A stretch of 64,000 nucleotides of DNA from JBQTKD01 sp052389435 (GCA_052389435.1 JBQTIB010000004.1:10178-74177), one strand, 5' to 3'; positions 42,812-52,438 are shown, counted from the first letter of the stretch. Notes: a model not told the origin generated them from the sequence alone. Program-made: numbers and translations.

Positions 42812-43714
42812 TCACCAGCCGCGCTCGGCCAGGCGGTGCGGGACGGGGATGTCGGCGACGTTGATGCCGACCATGGCCTCGCCGAGGCCCCGGGAGACCT
42901 TCGCGAGGACGTCCGGGTCGTCGTAGAAGGTGGTGGCCTTCACGATCGCCTCGGCGCGCTGCGCCGGATTGCCGGACTTGAAGATGCCCGAGCCGACGAA
43001 CACCCCGTCCGCGCCGAGCTGCATCATCATCGCCGCGTCGGCCGGGGTCGCGATGCCGCCCGCGGTGAACAGCACGACGGGCAGGCGCCCGGCCTGGGCC
43101 ACCTCGACGACCAGGTCGTAGGAGGCCGCCATCTCCTTGGCCGCGACGTAGAGCTCGTCCTCGGACAGCGAGGTCAACCGGCGGATCTCGCCGCGGATGG
43201 TGCGCATGTGCGTGACGGCGTTGGAGACGTCGCCGGTGCCGGCCTCGCCCTTGGAGCGGATCATCGTCGCGCCCTCGTTGATGCGCCGCAGGGCCTCGCC
43301 GAGGTTCGTCGCGCCGCACACGAAGGGCACGGTGAAGCGGGTCTTGTCGATGTGGTGGGCGTAGTCCGCCGGGGTGAGGACCTCGGACTCGTCGATGTAG
43401 TCCACGCCGAGGGACTGCAGGATCTGCGCCTCGACGAAGTGCCCGATGCGGGCCTTGGCCATCACCGGAATCGACACGGCGGCCTTGATGCCCTCGATCA
43501 TGTCCGGGTCCGACATGCGGGAGACGCCACCCTGCGCGCGGATGTCCGCGGGGACGCGCTCGAGGGCCATGACGGCGACCGCGCCCGCGTCCTCGGCGAT
43601 CTTCGCCTGCTCGGCCGTGACGACGTCCATGATCACACCGCCCTTGAGCTGCTCGGCCATCCCGCGCTTGACGCGCGAGGTGCCGTGGACGGGGGTCTGC
43701 TCGGTGCCGCTCAA
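42812..43714 (-). CDS. pdxS: Pyridoxal 5'-phosphate synthase subunit PdxS
   Basis: A 300-residue TIM-barrel synthase that builds PLP from ribose 5-phosphate, glyceraldehyde 3-phosphate and ammonia. TTG at 43714 is favoured by AAGGA seven to eight bases upstream and gives the N-terminal extension typical of actinobacteria; ATG at 43660 (MAEQLKGG) is the alternative. The core begins KRGMAEQLKGGVIMDVV, with Lys87 in PVMAKARIGH corresponding to the Schiff-base lysine. ERVPADIRAQGGVSRMSDP and GVFVGSGIFKSGNP are invariant blocks. Its glutaminase partner lies beyond the inserted vapBC pair. Confidence 0.95.
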   Translation of the reverse strand: MSGTEQTPVHGTSRVKRGMAEQLKGGVIMDVVTAEQAKIAEDAGAVAVMALERVPADIRAQGGVSRMSDPDMIEGIKAAVSIPVMAKARIGHFVEAQILQSLGVDYIDESEVLTPADYAHHIDKTRFTVPFVCGATNLGEALRRINEGATMIRSKGEAGTGDVSNAVTHMRTIRGEIRRLTSLSEDELYVAAKEMAASYDLVVEVAQAGRLPVVLFTAGGIATPADAAMMMQLGADGVFVGSGIFKSGNPAQRAEAIVKATTFYDDPDVLAKVSRGLGEAMVGINVADIPVPHRLAERGW

Positions 43715-43751
43715 GATGGGTCCTTCAGAAAGCCGGCGGGGATACGGCCCC

Positions 43752-43757
43752 ATTCTA
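43752..43757 (-). promoter_or_regulatory. Candidate -10 box upstream of pdxS
   Basis: Minus-strand TAGAAT, about 38 bases before the TTG start of pdxS, fits an actinobacterial -10. No convincing -35 at 16-19 bases was found, so support is weak. The rest of 43715-43968 shows no gene. Confidence 0.35.
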
Positions 43758-43968
43758 GGTAGCCGGACGCGGGCAGGACCCCCGCAAGCCTCCCGCCAGG
43801 GGGTAACGAGCGCCACCTCCCCCGACCTGGCTCGGCGGGGACCGAAACGGGTCGGGCATTCGCGAAAGGCACCTTCCCGGGTCCCGAGCGCGGGCAAAAC
43901 TGCACTCCGCGGATGGACGACGCAGCCCGCTCATCGACGAGCGGCCGGGAACGTGCCGGAGTTGGCGG

Positions 43969-44511
43969 TCACAGCGTGCGGGCGAGGCAGTCGGGCGGGA
44001 CGTCGTCGCATTCGAAGGTCACCGGTTCGGGGGCGTGACCGGCCAGGCGCAGGTAGCGGACGTGTCGCTTTCTGCGGACGGCGCGCGTGGCGCGGACGGC
44101 GTCGTTGTGGAAGCGACGCGCCATGACCACGCGGTGGGCCGAGGCGTCGAGTTCGACGAGCAGTGCCTCCCCGGCGCGGTCCGCTCGCAACTCCTGCGCC
44201 TGCCCCTGCTGATCGAGCGCGGCGCGCAGCGCGCGGGAGAGGTCGGACTCGGCCTGTTCCCGCTCCGGATCCGCGGCCTCGCGGGCCTCGTGGGCCGCGT
44301 CCGCGATGAGCAGCGCGGCGGCCGGGTCCAGCAGCCCGCACGTCGCCAGTTCCATCGCCACCGCCGAGCGCCGCACCAACTGCGCGTCCAGCGCGGAGCG
44401 AGCCGACTCGATCCGATTGTGCAGCCGGTCCAGCCGCCCCGCCGTCCAGCTCAGGTAGAACCCGACCAGTGCCGCGGCCAGCACCAGCCAGACGAGTTCG
44501 TGCAGCAACAC
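43969..44511 (-). CDS. Conserved membrane-anchored protein of the PIM operon (LemA-like)
   Basis: 180 residues. GTG at 44511 is one base after the pimA stop. An N-terminal membrane helix (LLHELVWLVLAAALVGFYLSW) is followed by TAGRLDRLHNRIESARSALDAQLVRRSAVAMELA, a LemA-like helix pair often found just after pimA in actinobacteria. The C-terminal half has alternating charged helices and ends VRYLRLAGHAPEPVTFECDD. The function is unknown. Coupling to pimA suggests a role at the membrane with the lipid mannosylation genes, but this is inference. Confidence 0.75.
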   Translation of the reverse strand: MLLHELVWLVLAAALVGFYLSWTAGRLDRLHNRIESARSALDAQLVRRSAVAMELATCGLLDPAAALLIADAAHEAREAADPEREQAESDLSRALRAALDQQGQAQELRADRAGEALLVELDASAHRVVMARRFHNDAVRATRAVRRKRHVRYLRLAGHAPEPVTFECDDVPPDCLARTL

Positions 44512-44512
44512 C

Positions 44513-45907
44513 TCAGGTTCCGGAGCTCTGCCGGTCGGCGAGGGCGACGAGGCGAGCGAAGCGAGAAGTCGGTTCGGCGACGACCACGGCGGCATCCGGC
44601 CGGCTGCGGCCCTCGCCGGCGGCATCTGGCCGGCTGCGGCCCTCGCCGGCGGCATCCGGCCGGCTGCGGCCCTCGCCGGCGGTGACCGTCTCGTAGACGG
44701 CCAGCACGTCGCGCACGACGGTCGCCCAGTCGTAGCGGCCCACCGAGGCCGACGCCGCCGCAGCCTGCTTGGCGCGGCGCTCCGGGTCGTCGAGCAGCGC
44801 GGCAATGCCGGCCGCGAGGGCGTCGGAGTCCCCGACCGCGACGAGCGTCCCGCACTCCCCGTCCTCCAGCACGCGCCGGAAGGCGTCGAGATCCGCGGCG
44901 ACGACGGGGGTACCGGCGGCCATGGCCTCGGTCAGGATGATGCCGAAGCTCTCCCCGCCGGTGTTCGGCGCGACGTAGACGTCCACCGAACGCAGCAGCC
45001 GGGCCTTGTCGACCTCGTCGAGCATCCCGAGCATCGTGACGCGCTCTCGCGCGGCCGGCGACAGCCCCGCCAGGGCCGGCTCCGCCTCGCCCGGACCGCC
45101 GACGAGCAGACGCAGCCGCGGATGCGAGGTCACCAGCTTCTCCAGCGCCGCGAGCAGCACCGCGAAACCCTTGCGCGGCTCGTCGAAACGGCCGAGAAAG
45201 CCGATCGCCCCGCCCTCGCCGGGCCAGCCGTCCAGCGGTTCGGCGGAAGCGAACCGGGCGACGGCGACACCGTTGGGAATGAGGATCGCGTCCCCGCCGA
45301 GGTGTTCCACCAGGGTGCGCCGGGCGGGCTCGGACACGGCGATCCGCGCCGTGATCCGTTCCAGGAACGGCTGGAGAAAGCCGTGGGCGGCGGCCATCGC
45401 CCGGGACCGTTCGTTGGAGGTGTGGAACGTCCCGACGATCGGCCCGCTCGCGCCCCAGCAGGCGAGCAGGGACAGGCTCGGGGCCGTCGGTTCGTGAACG
45501 TGCAGAACGTCGAACTCGCCGTCGGCCACCCAGCGGCGCACCCGCGCGCGGCTCACCGGACCGAACGCCACCCGGGCCACGGATCCGTTGAACGGCACCG
45601 GCACCGCACGCCCGGCCGGGACCACCCAGTCGGGAACCTCGCCCACGGCTTCGGAATCGACCGGGGCCAGCACGGACACGAAATGCCCCCGGTCCATCAG
45701 TGCCTCGGCGAGGTCGGCGATGTGCGCCTGCACTCCCCCGGGCACGTCCCAGGAGTACGGACAGACCAGGCCGACGCGCAGCGCGCGGCCGTCGGCAGCC
45801 CGCTGCGCAGCCTCCGGCCCCTCGCCCAGTGCTCGCTCCACGCCGTCGAGGGTGCCCGTCGCGCGCTCCGACTCCTCGCCGGTGCCCGGCTCGGCGCCGT
45901 GGCTCAC
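44513..45907 (-). CDS. pimA: Phosphatidylinositol mannosyltransferase PimA
   Basis: A 464-residue GT-B, GT4-family enzyme that adds the first mannose from GDP-mannose to phosphatidylinositol at the inner membrane face. GTG at 45907 overlaps the acyltransferase stop (GTGA) and leaves a 50-residue acidic N-terminal extension before the usual start RVGLVCPYSWDVPGGVQAHI. Catalytic and donor regions are LHVHEPTAPSLSLLA, GTFHTSNERSR, GFLGRFDEPRKGF and the EX7E region VAPNTGGESFGIILTEAMAAGTPVVA. The C-terminal tail carries three copies of a 10-residue repeat (AGEGRSRPDA) not part of the fold. It lies in the operon pgsA-patA-pimA. Confidence 0.92.
   Translation of the reverse strand: MSHGAEPGTGEESERATGTLDGVERALGEGPEAAQRAADGRALRVGLVCPYSWDVPGGVQAHIADLAEALMDRGHFVSVLAPVDSEAVGEVPDWVVPAGRAVPVPFNGSVARVAFGPVSRARVRRWVADGEFDVLHVHEPTAPSLSLLACWGASGPIVGTFHTSNERSRAMAAAHGFLQPFLERITARIAVSEPARRTLVEHLGGDAILIPNGVAVARFASAEPLDGWPGEGGAIGFLGRFDEPRKGFAVLLAALEKLVTSHPRLRLLVGGPGEAEPALAGLSPAARERVTMLGMLDEVDKARLLRSVDVYVAPNTGGESFGIILTEAMAAGTPVVAADLDAFRRVLEDGECGTLVAVGDSDALAAGIAALLDDPERRAKQAAAASASVGRYDWATVVRDVLAVYETVTAGEGRSRPDAAGEGRSRPDAAGEGRSRPDAAVVVAEPTSRFARLVALADRQSSGT
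44591..44680. repeat. 30-bp tandem repeat, three units, inside the pimA 3' end
   Basis: Units 44591-44620, 44621-44650 and 44651-44680 each contain GGCATCCGGCCGGCTGCGGC; the middle unit differs by one base. The period is ten codons, so the array keeps the frame and encodes the repeated GEGRSRPDAA tail. Such near-identical arrays change copy number easily between strains. Confidence 0.92.
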
Positions 45908-46887
45908 GACTCGGCCGGCGTCCGGCCCAGGCTGCCGACGTGTCGCAGCCGGGCGTCGTCGGGCCAGATCCGCTGGAGCATGTGCCAGTCCTGCGGATGG
46001 GCCGCGATCTCCCGCCCGAAGACGTCGGCCAGCTGCTGGGTCATCGCGGCGATGCGCTCGCTGCGGGTGCCGGAGGTCGGCTGCTCGATACGGGGGTGCA
46101 TGCGCAGGCGCATCTTCTTGCCGTCGAAGGACAGCGTGGTCGGGACCAGGGCCGCCCCGGTGCCGACGGACAGCGCCGCGGGCCCGGCGGGCATCTTGGC
46201 CTTGGCGCCGAAGAAGTCGACCTCGACACCGGCCTCGGTCAGATCCCGATCGGCGACCAGGCAGACGATCTTTCCGTCGCGCAGGCGGGCGGCGAGCGTC
46301 GCGAGCACGGTCGAGCCGCTGTTCTTCTCCAGCGCCAGGACCTCCATGCCCAGCCCGACGCGATAGTCGACGAACGCCTCGAAGAGCGCGGCGGGCTTGA
46401 GCTTTTCGGCCACGGTCGTGAACGGGTACCCGGCACCGGTCATCCACGCGCCGGCGAGATCCCAGTTTCCGCAGTGCGGCAGCGCGAGGACGACGCCGAC
46501 GCCGACGTCGAGCTGCTCCTGCAGGTGGTGGATGCCCTCGGGCGCGACCCGGGCCGCCACCTGCTCCGGCGTCCACGACGGCAGCCGGAAGCTTTCCGAC
46601 CAGTACCGCAGGTAGGACCGCATCCCGGCCCTGGACAGCTCGCGGACCCGCGGGTCGGTGGCCTCGGTCCCGAGGACTCGGGCAAGGTTGCGCTCGAGTT
46701 GGACGACGCCGCGACCCCGCCGGGCCCAGATGCGATCGGCGATGAACGCGAAGGCACGGTCCGCGACCGGCTCCGGCAGCCGGCGCACCACGCGCCAGCC
46801 GAGAAGGTAGGCGGGCGCGACGGCCCGCTCGGCCAGGGAGGTCCGTGGGCGAGGCGCGGGCGGCCGTGCGGTGGAGGCCAGAGTCAT
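45904..46887 (-). CDS. Phosphatidylinositol mannoside acyltransferase (PatA-like)
   Basis: A 327-residue member of the LpxL/HtrB acyltransferase family, placed between pgsA and pimA, where the PatA enzyme acylates the 6-position of a PIM mannose. ATG at 46887 overlaps the pgsA stop. The catalytic H-x4-D motif is PHCGNWD (His138, Asp143). The acceptor region TVAEKLKPAALFEAFVDYRVGLGMEVL and the second block KIVCLVADRDLTEAGVEVDFFGAKAKMPAGPA are typical. An amphipathic N-terminus suggests peripheral attachment to the inner face of the membrane. The specificity comes from gene context. Confidence 0.92.
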   Translation of the reverse strand: MTLASTARPPAPRPRTSLAERAVAPAYLLGWRVVRRLPEPVADRAFAFIADRIWARRGRGVVQLERNLARVLGTEATDPRVRELSRAGMRSYLRYWSESFRLPSWTPEQVAARVAPEGIHHLQEQLDVGVGVVLALPHCGNWDLAGAWMTGAGYPFTTVAEKLKPAALFEAFVDYRVGLGMEVLALEKNSGSTVLATLAARLRDGKIVCLVADRDLTEAGVEVDFFGAKAKMPAGPAALSVGTGAALVPTTLSFDGKKMRLRMHPRIEQPTSGTRSERIAAMTQQLADVFGREIAAHPQDWHMLQRIWPDDARLRHVGSLGRTPAES

Positions 46888-47522
46888 GTCTCCACCGATC
46901 CCGCGGCCGTCGCGGCGTCCTTGACCAGCGCCTGCTGCCGGACCATCAGAATTCGCTGCACCACTGTGATGGTGGACGCCACGGCCAGGACGATCAACGC
47001 GACGCGCAGGACCCCGGGCACACCGATGCCGTCGAAGCCGGCCGCGACGAGAATCAGCACCAGTCGGTCCGAGCGTTCGGCGATCCCGCCCGCGGCCTGC
47101 ATCCCGAGGCTTTCGGCACGGGCGCGGGCGTAGGAGACGATCGACCCGGCGGAGAGGTTGTAGAGGCACAGGGCGGCCATCAGATCGTTCTCGCCGCCGC
47201 CGGCGAACCACATGGCCAGGCCCGCGAACACCGCGGCGTCGCCGAACCGGTCGAGCGTGGAGTCGAGGTAGGCCCCCCAGACCGACGAGCGACCCGTCAT
47301 GCGCGCCATGGTGCCGTCGACGATGTCGGAGAACACGAACGCGGTGATGACCATCGTTCCCCAGAAGAACTCGCCGCGGGGGAACAGCACGAGTGCGCCC
47401 GCCATCACGCCGAGCGTGCCGACGATCGTCACGACGTCCGGACTCACCCCGGCGCGTACCAGCGCCCGGGCTACCGGGGTGAACACGCGGTTGAAGAACG
47501 CGCGCGCGTACTTGTTGAGCAC
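46884..47522 (-). CDS. pgsA: Phosphatidylinositol phosphate synthase (CDP-alcohol phosphatidyltransferase)
   Basis: 212 residues with about six membrane helices. The family motif D-x2-DG-x2-AR-x8-G-x3-D-x3-D is complete: Asp66, Asp69, then TMARMTGRSSVWGAYLDSTLD with Asp87 and Asp91. In this operon the enzyme joins CDP-diacylglycerol and inositol 1-phosphate to give the PI precursor for PIMs. GTG at 47522. It overlaps the acyltransferase start (ATGA). In most relatives HIT and thrS lie directly upstream; here about 6.7 kb of other genes intervene, beginning with the divergent EF-G-like gene. Confidence 0.94.
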   Translation of the reverse strand: MLNKYARAFFNRVFTPVARALVRAGVSPDVVTIVGTLGVMAGALVLFPRGEFFWGTMVITAFVFSDIVDGTMARMTGRSSVWGAYLDSTLDRFGDAAVFAGLAMWFAGGGENDLMAALCLYNLSAGSIVSYARARAESLGMQAAGGIAERSDRLVLILVAAGFDGIGVPGVLRVALIVLAVASTITVVQRILMVRQQALVKDAATAAGSVET

Positions 47523-47780
47523 GACACCCTTTCGTGTGAGCGCGAGCCCGCGAGCGCCGCGTCCGGAGCGCGCGAGTGGCAGCGTCGCGGTCGATCAAAT
47601 CGTACGGCGGACCGATTGATAACCCCCGCACCCTTGCCGCGACCCCCGCATCGGGTGTCTTCTGCTTAGGCGTGGTGTGAGTCACGCCACGCGCTGGCAA
47701 GTCGACATCCAAGGAGCCCTTTCGCACCGACGTCCCCCTCGCGATGCGACGGCTCCCAGCCCACAAGGAGGTGGAGCTAC

Positions 47781-49934
47781 ATGGCCGACAAGTCCCAGTC
47801 CGCAGTCGCCGGCAGAGCACCGGAGGCCGAACTGTCCGCGAAGATCCGCAACGTCGCGCTGGTCGGCCATACCGGTTCCGGAAAGACGACTCTGGTGGAG
47901 GCGATCCTGCTGGCCACCGGCACGATCACTCGCGCGGGCCGCATCCAGGACGGCTCCACGATCAGCGACTTCGACGAGGCAGAGGCCCGTCAGCAGCGCT
48001 CGGTCAACCTCTCGCTGGCCCCCGTGATGGTCGGCGACGTGAAGGTGAACCTCCTGGACACTCCCGGCTACGCCGACTACGTCGGCGACCTGCGCGCCGG
48101 TCTGCGCGCCGCGGACGCCGCCCTGTTCGTGATCTCCGCCGCCGACGGCATCGACGGGACCACCCGACTGCTGTGGGAGGAGTGCGCCGCGGTCGGCATG
48201 CCCCGCGCGGTCGTGGTCACCAAGCTCGACAACCAGGAGCGGGCCAACTACGACCAGATCCTGGAAACCTGCCAGGCCGAGTTCGGCAACGGCGTGATGC
48301 CGGCCTACCTCCCCGTGATGAGCGCCGACGGCGTCCAGACCGGCCTCGTCGGCCTGCTGTCCCAGCAGGTGTACGCCTACTCCGGGAACACCCGCACCGC
48401 GACGCCCGCAGACGAGAACCTGCTCGTGGAGATCGAGGACGCGCGCAACGCGTTCATCGAGGGCATCATCGCCGAGTCCGAGGACGAGACGCTCATGGAG
48501 CGCTACCTCGGCGGCGAGGACATCGACCTGAAGGTGTTCATCGACGACCTCGAGACCGCGGTGGCCCGCGGCTCCTTCTATCCGGTGCTGCCGGTGAACC
48601 CCGTGACGGCCGTCGGCATGACCGAACTGCTCGAGATCGTCACCGAGGGCTTCCCCTCCCCGCTCGAGCACCGCATCCCGCCGGTGTTCGACCTGTCGGA
48701 CAACCCGCGCCCGGACCTGACCTGCGACCCGAACGGCCCCCTGGTGGCCGAGGTCGTCAAGACCACCTCGGACGCCTACGTCGGCAAGATCTCGCTGGTG
48801 CGGATCTTCTCCGGCACGCTCACCTCGGATGCGACGGTGCACGTCTCCGGTCACTTCCTCGCCGATCGCGGGCACGCCGACCACGACGTCGACGAGAAGG
48901 TCGGCGCGCTGACCAGCCCGCTGGGCAAGACGCAGCGGACGCTGGAGCGGGCGATCGCCGGCGACGTCGTCGCGGTCGCGAAGCTGACCAAGGCCGAGAC
49001 CGGCGACACGCTCTCGGACAGGGACAACCCGCTGCTCATGCACCCGTGGTCGATGCCGGAGCCGCTTCTCCCCGTGGCGGTGGTGGCCCATTCCAAGGCG
49101 GACGAGGACAAGCTGTCCCAGGGCCTGAACCGGCTGCTGGCCGAGGACCCGACGTTGCGCCTGGAGCACAACGTCGACACCCACCAACTCGTGCTGTGGT
49201 GCATGGGCGAAGCCCACCTCGACGTTCTGATGGACCGTCTGACGAACCGGTACGGCGTCGCGGTGGACTCGGTTCCGGTGAAGGTGGCGCTGCGGGAGAC
49301 CTTCTCCGGCAAGGCCTCCGGGCGTGGGCGGCACGTGAAGCAGTCCGGCGGCCACGGACAGTTCGCGGTCTGCGAAATCGAAGTCGAACCGCTGCCGTCT
49401 GGCTCGGGGTTCGAGTTCGTCGACAAGGTCGTCGGCGGCGCGGTCCCACGACAGTTCATCCCGTCGGTGGAAAAAGGCGTCCGGGCTCAGATGGAGCGCG
49501 GCGTCGTCGCCGGGTACGCGATGCAGGACATCCGCGTCACGCTCTACGACGGCAAGGCGCACAGCGTCGACTCCTCCGACATGGCCTTTCAGACGGCAGG
49601 CGCGCTGGCCCTCAAAGACGCCGCGGAGAAGGGCGCGTGTTCGCTGCTCGAACCGGTCGACGAGATCGGCGTGATCGTCGCCGACGACTGGGTCGGCGCG
49701 ATCATGGGCGATCTGTCCACCCGGCGCGGCCGGGTCCTCGGCAGCGAACCGGTCGGCGAGAGCGGCCGCACGCTGATCAAGGCCGAGGTCCCCGCGCTCG
49801 AGATGATCCGCTACGCGGTGGAGTTGCGGTCCCTGTCCCACGGCACGGGCGTGTTCAGCCGCCACTACGTGCGGCACGAGCCGATGCCCAGCCACATCGC
49901 GGCCAAGGTGCAGGCCGAGGGCGGCGAGCACTAG
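47781..49934 (+). CDS. Elongation factor G-like protein (EF-G2 type GTPase)
   Basis: 717 residues. ATG at 47781 with a strong AAGGAGG about ten bases upstream. G motifs: GHTGSGKTTL (29-38), SVNLSLAPVMVGDVKVNLLDTPGYADY and VTKLDNQE. Domain IV and V blocks are VALRETFSGKASGRGRHVKQSGGHGQF and RRGRVLGSEPVGESGRTLIKAEVP. The N-terminal G-domain is more divergent than housekeeping fusA (SKT-rich switch sequences replaced, EARQQRSVNLS), matching the 'EF-G-like protein' paralogue of mycobacteria and streptomycetes, which binds GTP but whose role on the ribosome is unclear. There is no str operon nearby, confirming it is not the main EF-G. Confidence 0.93.
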   Translation: MADKSQSAVAGRAPEAELSAKIRNVALVGHTGSGKTTLVEAILLATGTITRAGRIQDGSTISDFDEAEARQQRSVNLSLAPVMVGDVKVNLLDTPGYADYVGDLRAGLRAADAALFVISAADGIDGTTRLLWEECAAVGMPRAVVVTKLDNQERANYDQILETCQAEFGNGVMPAYLPVMSADGVQTGLVGLLSQQVYAYSGNTRTATPADENLLVEIEDARNAFIEGIIAESEDETLMERYLGGEDIDLKVFIDDLETAVARGSFYPVLPVNPVTAVGMTELLEIVTEGFPSPLEHRIPPVFDLSDNPRPDLTCDPNGPLVAEVVKTTSDAYVGKISLVRIFSGTLTSDATVHVSGHFLADRGHADHDVDEKVGALTSPLGKTQRTLERAIAGDVVAVAKLTKAETGDTLSDRDNPLLMHPWSMPEPLLPVAVVAHSKADEDKLSQGLNRLLAEDPTLRLEHNVDTHQLVLWCMGEAHLDVLMDRLTNRYGVAVDSVPVKVALRETFSGKASGRGRHVKQSGGHGQFAVCEIEVEPLPSGSGFEFVDKVVGGAVPRQFIPSVEKGVRAQMERGVVAGYAMQDIRVTLYDGKAHSVDSSDMAFQTAGALALKDAAEKGACSLLEPVDEIGVIVADDWVGAIMGDLSTRRGRVLGSEPVGESGRTLIKAEVPALEMIRYAVELRSLSHGTGVFSRHYVRHEPMPSHIAAKVQAEGGEH

Positions 49935-50075
49935 CAGCCGGCGTCGAGCTGGAGGTCGGGCCCGTGGGGAAGCGGGCCCGGCCTCCTACGTGTGGGGGAT
50001 CACCCGTCCGGCGGTACGACGACGCGAGTCGTGTGCTCCGCTGCGCATGATCCATTTCGACGTCATTGGCGGGAG

Positions 50076-52232
50076 ATGGGTCGAAACGTGGACACGACGC
50101 TGCAACGCGGTACCGGCGCACGCACCGGCCTGATCCCCGGCCAGCGCCGGGGTGGGCCCGCTCCGGTCGCGACGCACTCCGATCGGCACCGGCCCGACAT
50201 CCAGGCCCTGCGCGCGCTCGCGGTCTCGCTGGTGGTCGTCTACCACCTGTGGCCCGCCTCGCTGCCGGGCGGCTACGTCGGCGTCGACGTCTTCTTCGTC
50301 ATCTCCGGCTTCCTGATCACCTCCCAACTGCTCGCGCTGCGACCCACGACGGCCAGGGACCTGGCCTCGTTCTGGGCCAAGCGCGTCCGCCGTCTGCTTC
50401 CGGCGGCGTTGACGGTGCTGCTCGTCGTGTTGCTCGTCTCCCGGTTCGTCGGCCCGACGGGGCGCTGGTCGGGCAACGCGGCCGCCGTCGCGGCGTCGGT
50501 GTTGAACGTCCAGAACTGGTGGCTGGCGCAGCGTCAGATCGACTACCTGGCGCAGTTCGACTACCCGAGCCCCGTGCAGCACTTCTGGTCCCTCGCGGTG
50601 GAGGAGCAGTTCTACCTGTTCTGGCCGCTCGTGCTGATGGGCTGCGCGCTGGTCGCGGCCCGCCGGCGGCGCAGCTTCGCCGCGATCGCCCTCGGCACGC
50701 TCGCCGTGCTCGTCGCGGCCTCGTTCGTCTTCGCCGTGCAGGGCAGCCGGGGTCCGCAGGCCGACGTCGCCTTCTTCCACACCGGCACCCGGATCTGGGA
50801 ACTGGGCGCGGGGGCACTGCTCGCCGCGCTGCTGCTGCACCGTCCCTCGAGCACCTGGATGCTGCGCAACCCGTGGGTCGCCTGCCTCGGGCTCGCGACG
50901 ATCGCGATCGCCGCGCTCGCCTACTCCGGATCCACTCCGTGGCCGGGCTTCTACGCGCTGCTGCCGGTGCTCGGCACCGTGCTGGTGATCGCCGCGTGCA
51001 CTCCGACCAGCTCGCTACTCGGTCGGGCGATGGCGCTGCGCCCGATTCAGGCGATCGGCGATCTGTCGTACTCGATCTACCTGTGGCACTGGCCGTTGCT
51101 GGTCATGGTTCCGATGGTCGCCGGCCGGAATCTGAAGCTGTCCGACACTCCCCTGATCCTGGCCGCGACGATCGTCCTCGCGTGGCTCAGCAAGCGGTTC
51201 GTGGAGGACCCCGCCCGCCGCTGGCGCCCGACCGCGCCGTCGTGGCGGCCGATCGCGGTGGGCCTCGCCGCGAGCGTCCTGCTCCTCGGCCTGGTCGGCT
51301 TCCAGGTCAAGGAGGCCCGCGCGCGGGAGGCCGTCGCCGCCGCGCAGCTGACGGCCGTCCGCAACGATCCGGGCGCCTGCTTCGGCGCCGCCGTCCGCAC
51401 GCCGAAGTCCGCCTGCCCGCCCGCACCGACCGCGTCGATCGTTCCGGACCCGGCGATCGCCCGCCGAGACCTGCCCTCGGACTGGAACTGCAAGGTCGAC
51501 TCGCCCTGGACCACCGTTCGGGAGTGCACCTTCGGGCCGGCGAACGCGACGAAGAACATCGCGCTGGTGGGCAACTCCGTCGCGCTGCAGTGGACTCCGG
51601 CGCTGGCCGACCTTGCCGACCGCAACGGCTGGCGGGTCACGACCTTCCTCGCCACCAACTGCGAGGCGACCGCCCACGGCAACACGATGAGCACCCCCGC
51701 CCTGCGGGAGGCGTGTTCCTCCTGGGGCCGGCGCGCCATGGAGCAGACCCTGACCCGTCCCTTCGACCTGGTGATCGCCTCGGACAAGGCGCTCACGCCG
51801 GAGGGCTACGCCGCCTCCCGCGCCCACGGCGGCGCGGGCTACTCCGAGGCCGTCGCCGGGTACCGCGACTACCTACGGCAGTGGGTGGCCGCGAAGCTGC
51901 CGGTGCTCGTCCTGCGCAGCACGCCGCTCGCGGCCGCCACCGTTCCGAACGTGCCGGACTGCGTCTCGCGCCACCTCGGAAACCTTGCCGCCTGCGGCGG
52001 AGACCGTGCGGCGTGGGTCCAGGCCGACCCGCTCGCCGAAGCCGCGGCCGCGTTGAAGTCCCGCTCGGTGCGGGTCGCGGACCTGACCCCGGTGCTCTGC
52101 GACGAACGCTGTGCGCCGGTGATCGGCGGCGCGCTGGTCTACTCCGACTCCAGCCACGTCACCGCGACCTACATGCGCACGATGGCCCCGTTCCTCGACC
52201 CGCACGTCAAGGCGGCGCTGAAGCGGAAGTAG
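50076..52232 (+). CDS. OafA/YrhL-type membrane acyltransferase with SGNH C-terminal domain
   Basis: About 718 residues. ATG 50076 has a GGGAG touching it, so GTG 50088 (VDTTLQRG) with GATGGG seven bases upstream may be the true start. The Acyl_transf_3 domain begins HRPDIQALRALAVSLVVVYHLWP, followed by GGYVGVDVFFVISGFLIT and FWAKRVRRLLPAAL; ten or so membrane helices run to about residue 425. HFWSLAVEEQFYLFWPLVL is a family hallmark. The outer C-terminal domain is SGNH-like: the nucleophile region is LVGNSVALQW (GNS in place of GDS), and the late motif is YSDSSHVTATY with the Asp/His pair. Such fusions O-acetylate surface polysaccharides. The substrate is unknown. Confidence 0.9.
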   Translation: MGRNVDTTLQRGTGARTGLIPGQRRGGPAPVATHSDRHRPDIQALRALAVSLVVVYHLWPASLPGGYVGVDVFFVISGFLITSQLLALRPTTARDLASFWAKRVRRLLPAALTVLLVVLLVSRFVGPTGRWSGNAAAVAASVLNVQNWWLAQRQIDYLAQFDYPSPVQHFWSLAVEEQFYLFWPLVLMGCALVAARRRRSFAAIALGTLAVLVAASFVFAVQGSRGPQADVAFFHTGTRIWELGAGALLAALLLHRPSSTWMLRNPWVACLGLATIAIAALAYSGSTPWPGFYALLPVLGTVLVIAACTPTSSLLGRAMALRPIQAIGDLSYSIYLWHWPLLVMVPMVAGRNLKLSDTPLILAATIVLAWLSKRFVEDPARRWRPTAPSWRPIAVGLAASVLLLGLVGFQVKEARAREAVAAAQLTAVRNDPGACFGAAVRTPKSACPPAPTASIVPDPAIARRDLPSDWNCKVDSPWTTVRECTFGPANATKNIALVGNSVALQWTPALADLADRNGWRVTTFLATNCEATAHGNTMSTPALREACSSWGRRAMEQTLTRPFDLVIASDKALTPEGYAASRAHGGAGYSEAVAGYRDYLRQWVAAKLPVLVLRSTPLAAATVPNVPDCVSRHLGNLAACGGDRAAWVQADPLAEAAAALKSRSVRVADLTPVLCDERCAPVIGGALVYSDSSHVTATYMRTMAPFLDPHVKAALKRK

Positions 52233-52438
52233 CCGACGGCGCATCCCCGCCGGCCCGCTGTACTACTCACGCTGGGCGGTGTTCCTGATCGACGCCCTGG
52301 GCACGAGGGTGCAGCCGTTTCCATAGACGCCGGGGCCGTGGCAGGTGGACTTCCGCAGTTCCAAGGCGCCGAGTTGAAGCGAGGCTCGACATTCTCGACG
52401 GTGGCTCCAGCGGCGTTGCTGACCGGCAGGATGTTCGC

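Noticed and set aside
44591..44680. CRISPR array at the 30-bp repeats
   Set aside because: The units are contiguous without unique spacers and lie in frame within a coding tail; no cas gene is present in the window.
47781..49934. Housekeeping fusA (main EF-G)
   Set aside because: The G-domain is divergent, and no rpsL, rpsG or tuf genes adjoin it; it fits the EF-G-like paralogue.
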